Source: Saccoglossus kowalevskii
Taxonomy: Eukaryota > Hemichordata > Enteropneusta > Harrimaniidae
Assembly (NCBI RefSeq): GCF_000003605.2
Contig: NW_003112492.1
Location: 78,378 to 142,377 of the forward strand
Direction: 5' to 3'
DNA: 64,000 nt
The notes beneath the pieces are model-generated. The model ran no database searches. It was not told where the DNA came from and saw only the letters and a program-made list of their open reading frames with translations. How positions within the stretch are numbered: the first letter of the stretch is position 1; each line of letters starts with the position of its first letter. This document shows, piece by piece, positions 59,301-64,000 of this stretch. A program made the translations under genes and the position numbers.

Positions 59301-62300
59301 TTGGTAATGGAAGTTTACCTTATTGCCTGTATACATGTGACAACTGTGAAAACTTTGGAGAGATGTGTTTGTGAAACATTGCCAGAAGGAATGAAGGATG
59401 TGGACTGAAAACAAAACACCTGGCATTTTGTACTCGTATGCATTACATTGTTTTTTTAAAAAGCGTTTTGATACAACTCTAATCGCAAATTTATATATAT
59501 ATATAAAAAGAAGATATACTGCATTCCGCTACTTGGCATAGAGGAAGGGGCTTACAATCTGTTACATATGTACGTCAAAATAATTTGATATTGACGTCAT
59601 TTCCTTATCTTCCCTGGTCATGATGTAACACTGTTGGGCATCGCTCATGGCACAATCCAATTATGTATACAAGCTTTAATTCATCAAACTAGACAACTAA
59701 ATTGGACTATCAGGGAGTCTGTTCCATTGGAAAATGACCCAGGTTGTGGTTATGTTATCATTTCTATTAAACATTCTACCATGGTAATCCTCAACTAGAT
59801 TAAGTTCGGATTTTTATTCAGTTTGAGCCATATATATAGTTTGCATTTTTCTGAATAGTGCATAAATATTAATATTATTATTTGTTAGAGTGTCATTGGC
59901 ACATCCCTCGAAGTGCATTCATTAAACCAACCCTCGGCCATATAGACTGATGGTTACGCTCTGTTGGTCCCTCACTATCAGATATAAAGGTATCTGCAAC
60001 TATCTGGTAAAACACGTCCTGTCATTTACTGACTAGACCGGATGCACAGTAAAAATGACCGACGCCGGTCATCTGCAAATTGCCCGGTCTGTTATATTGC
60101 TTTCTACTCTGTTCTGCCATCCACTAAGTATATTTTAGTTGATAATTCCAATGGTTTTAGCCTCTGGATTTGAAATTATTGTATAAACAATGGATGTATT
60201 CCGTTTGACTAAACACGGTATAGCTGTTGAGTGTGCAATGTTTGTTCCCAACACACTAACACATCTCCCTGAGTTACTACATTGGTGTTTTTTTCAGCTT
60301 TTAAAAAAGTGCCTCATAATTTTAAAGACAACTAGTTTGCAAATTGGTGACAAGGACAAATGTGATCTAATCAGGCTTGACTTATAGTGATGGATAGGCT
60401 GTAGCACTTATACAATTGCTAGAGCAATATATCTCTACTCACGACCATATTATCTTCTAGACAGTTCAGGCACCTGCTCTTCCAAAGCTAAACTGGCCCC
60501 GTCTCTTGAGCATATCACAATCCTGACTAAATTTGCTCTTTCCACATTCGTTCTAAAAACGACAGTTGGTTATTTTAATCTGATCAGTTTCCCACACTAA
60601 GGCAGTGCATATTTTATAACTTGATCCCTAAACACAATTTGTTAACGTTTACATCGCAGTGCCTGAAACAACGATAGGTAGCCTGCAGAAAAAAACACAC
60701 ACACTTCATCTTACCAACATCCAAAAGGCGTGTCCAGATATTTTGCGACGGAGTAATGTAAACAATAGTCACAGATTCATTCACACTTGGTGACGGTTTT
60801 TGCGTTTTTGCTATTAATATCAATCGCCATGAATATATTGATGATTATTAATATACAAAGTAGGCATATTTAAAACATTGTCTTCTAGCTTGCCACTTCA
60901 AAATGTATCTATTTTATCTTTGAAGTGAATACTAGGGCTTTTATCAGGTTTGAAGGACCAAAGTCATCGTAGTGTGATCTCACATAGTTTACCAGTAGGC
61001 TACAAGTGGTTAGATGCTCTTCCAATCAATGACGGATGCATACATAACATGCGCTTTCGAACTAACTGTATTCACTAGAATCTAAGCAACTGTATTCATC
61101 GAAGCATTGTTCAATTCATGTTTATAAAAAACAATACTACACCAAGTCGTTAATCCCATGTCTGAACACCAAACATGGCCATTCGTATTCTAATTTGTTT
61201 TGGGGGGAAATGGACAACATATTAATGTTGTACGTGACACATAGTGATCAATGTTCTCAAGTAATTTGAAGGAGGAGTGTGTCTTAGAATTTCATCTGGT
61301 TCGATTGACTACTAAATCTGATACAGATTGTGTGTGTACATGACAATTCCTTGCATTGTAACGGTATCTTTACTACATGTCCCGTCGTTGGTGGTATGTT
61401 GAGATAACTCGAAAAACTTAAATACTTCCTTTATTCAATGTAGTGGTAAATATGCTTATAACAATTTGTAAACATTGTAACGCTATGCATTCGTAATGAA
61501 ACCTCTCCAGTCAATATTAATGTATATTGCATGGGAGTTTAATTATAACTTTTAATTTGTTTGACAAGTACTAATCTATTATTGCAAAAGCCCATATAAA
61601 TTTCTTTCAATTACTAATATTTTAGTTGTTATTATAAATATTGATAAGGAATCGTCATATACAGTAGTGGTTACCATATTTCACCCGCTGTTGCAATAAA
61701 TTCAATGATCTACTCATTTCACGATGCAACTGTTTCTCTTATATTGATTGAAATGGGCGTCGCTGCAACTGATATTTCGGGATTTAGTACTTGTTTGTGT
61801 TGCACTGCACATTAAAACAGTTCTTTTCATTGCCATTTTTCCATTCAAATTGATTTACGGAAGCCAAATATCAATTGTTGTTTCCAATGATTCGTTTATA
61901 AACAGATCCACAATTATGAGGCAATTGATGAAACCTAATTCTAATATCCAAAGTAACCTAAAACTGATTCATAAAAAAATCGGTATGCAGAAATCTATCT
62001 TGAGTTATCAATGACACCGCAGGTCATGGCTCCTCGTCTAATTTACAGTTTGTTTGTACGTTGAGCACAAGGGTATGTCAAAGATTGAGATAAAAGATCA
62101 AGTCATGCCAACTATGTCTTGAATATCTCATCACTAACAGTTGCTATTAATGTTTACATTCATTTTGTTTCACCTGTCCGAAGCTATCCATCTATAATTC
62201 GAAAAAAAAAGCGTTTGGCGTTCATGATCATCTAACTCGTTACAAAATTGAATAGTTGCGTTTTACGAAGATTTGCGTTTCCATAGGAACTATAAGCGTG

Positions 62301-64000
62301 CAATATACGCATGTTAACACCTATTTCATCAAAAAGTATGATATTTACATAATAAATATCTGGGCATGTGAATCAAATACGTTGGTTGACACTATGCTAG
62401 TCGACGTATTTAAAAAAATAATATTTTACATGGTGTTCAAACATGTTTGTTTCTTGCTAATTAAGCATGTCGTTCTTGGCGTTCAAAAATAAAACAGTGA
62501 TGTACCCAACGTGGAGGTTTGTAACAGATATTAGATCATTATTCTGTAATTGAATCCTGTTATGCTACACTGTCTTAAAATAAAGAAGATATAGATTTTC
62601 TTATGATAGTGTTGTTCTTTTTCAGCTCGTTTCTGCATTTCTGTTTAAGTTTGGTACGGTGTTTATGAGCAGTGCGTGTGTATTAAGCTAACGACGATGT
62701 TGCGCTTATAGAAGTTATTGAACTCGTTTTATCCAGTGCTTTCTGGGGGTTGATCCCAGCGGAGCCTACCCGGGAGGGTATATCCTATATATGCATTAAC
62801 CATGTTTTGTCATGATTGCGTAGTACAACACTAAAGGTTGTGAGCATCACATGGTCATATCTAGAACGTGGTACATTTCAATTACCTAGCTAAAGGTCAC
62901 TGTTTATTCATGAATATCTGACGTGTTATGTAATCGAATTATTTGTATGTTTCTAATTAAGATAAATAAAGGCAAATCTACGGTCAAGTCACTTTTATTT
63001 CGATTGTGATACAACTGCATGTGGTAAGCTGTTGGTGTCACGTCGAGGTTCGGGGTCAAGGCCAAGGCGCGTTTCGGGTCATTATGTTTTAAACATATGT
63101 AGGTTGATATTAACTCGTTTCAGATGAGTAATTATCAAACTTACAGTTCTTGAGCTCATTTGGTTCTTTTTCCATACATAGCTTTGTTGTTTATAGCGTT
63201 CATTAGTCCAAGAATAAAAGTTAATAACCAGTTCTGACGGTATTCACACCAACGTGCTATACGCAATTAAAGTTTTTACCGCCTCGGGGATCTCTATTTT
63301 GTAGATGTCAATCAGAAAGGTCACTGAGCGGGTCAAACCCCAATATTTTGACAAGTTGCGGTTGATTTAAAGAATTTGCTAATTAACCTGTTAAGTACAC
63401 AGTAGACTACTTTGTTTATGACGAAGAAGTCGCAGAGATTTTTATAAAACGACTTTTTATGAAATTGCTAATATTATACATATATATGTTAGAATTAAAT
63501 AATGATAACTAGAGACTTATCATCATCATCGAATTATGTCATTCGTTTGGTCGCTTAGTTGTAATGCTATCCCGCTTCAGGGCACTGAAAGTAAATTTGG
63601 CAAGGGAGTTTATACGGCATTTTTGTGTTGACTTTCGAGAAATATACCATGATTTTCAAGTATAATGTGTACTTGATATACCACGATTGTTAAGTTATAT
63701 AGCATTTCTATAGCAATTATATTCTCATTTCAAAGTTTAAATGAGTGCCGTTCTTGAATGATCACTACCATTGCAAAAAAAAAAAAAAAAAAAAAAAAAA
63801 ACGATTCTCCCATCGGTATACCATACAACATTAACATGTAAAACTCCCCCTCAAACAGATGGTATAGGCAAACTACAAAGATTATTCAACAACAAGATTG
63901 AAACATGTAAACTAAACACACTATTACACCGCATGAATACACACGTGAACTCTGACTTTATAAAGAAAAAAAAGTTGACATTTTATTTTACCAACCGCGT
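56373..64000. other. Non-coding DNA to the window end
   Basis: No coding exon, RNA gene or transposon end recognised. There is a 27-base A run at 63775-63801 and short TA runs near 59492. Confidence 0.4.

Overview
The window is animal nuclear DNA. It is AT-rich, its genes are split by many short to medium introns with GT-AG borders, and it is crowded with short non-autonomous transposons. No bacterial-style operons, rRNA or convincing tRNA genes are visible. The organism is probably a marine invertebrate (a deuterostome such as a lancelet, hemichordate or echinoderm, or a lophotrochozoan). Kolobok-type TTAA elements and a DIRS-type fossil fit such genomes, but the sequence alone does not fix the phylum.

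Two complete host genes lie head-to-tail on the + strand. AP3M, the mu subunit of the AP-3 adaptor complex, has 13 coding exons (2538-13859) that give a 416-residue protein. KDM8/JMJD5, a JmjC 2-oxoglutarate oxygenase, has 7 coding exons (16312-24960) that give a 428-residue protein with all metal and cosubstrate residues. About 2.4 kb with a minisatellite separates them. They act in unrelated processes (endolysosomal sorting; nuclear/cytosolic oxygenase), so the pairing need not be functional.

AP3M exons 1-2 sit between two ~0.6 kb inverted repeat arms (1702-2313 and 5895-6563). KDM8 ends in a strict 81-bp tandem array (24911-25336) whose first unit is its own terminal coding sequence plus the stop codon.

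From 25.6 to 29.7 kb lies a nest of mobile DNA: a TIR element, a decayed DIRS-like retroelement interrupted by a short palindromic element, and a TIR element with an internal minisatellite. From 29.7 kb to the end no complete gene is recognisable. Transposon copies, microsatellites and one likely first coding exon of a secreted protein (48171-48262, TATA box about 145 bp upstream) are visible there. This part looks like intergenic or large-intron DNA.

A recurrent theme is a set of at least seven short elements, in three sequence groups, all inserted at TTAA with AGSG-type ends. These are probably Kolobok-like MITEs. No wholly new gene system was found. The most unusual points are the exon-derived tandem array at the KDM8 3' end, the inverted repeat around the AP3M 5' end, and the orphan signal-peptide exon.
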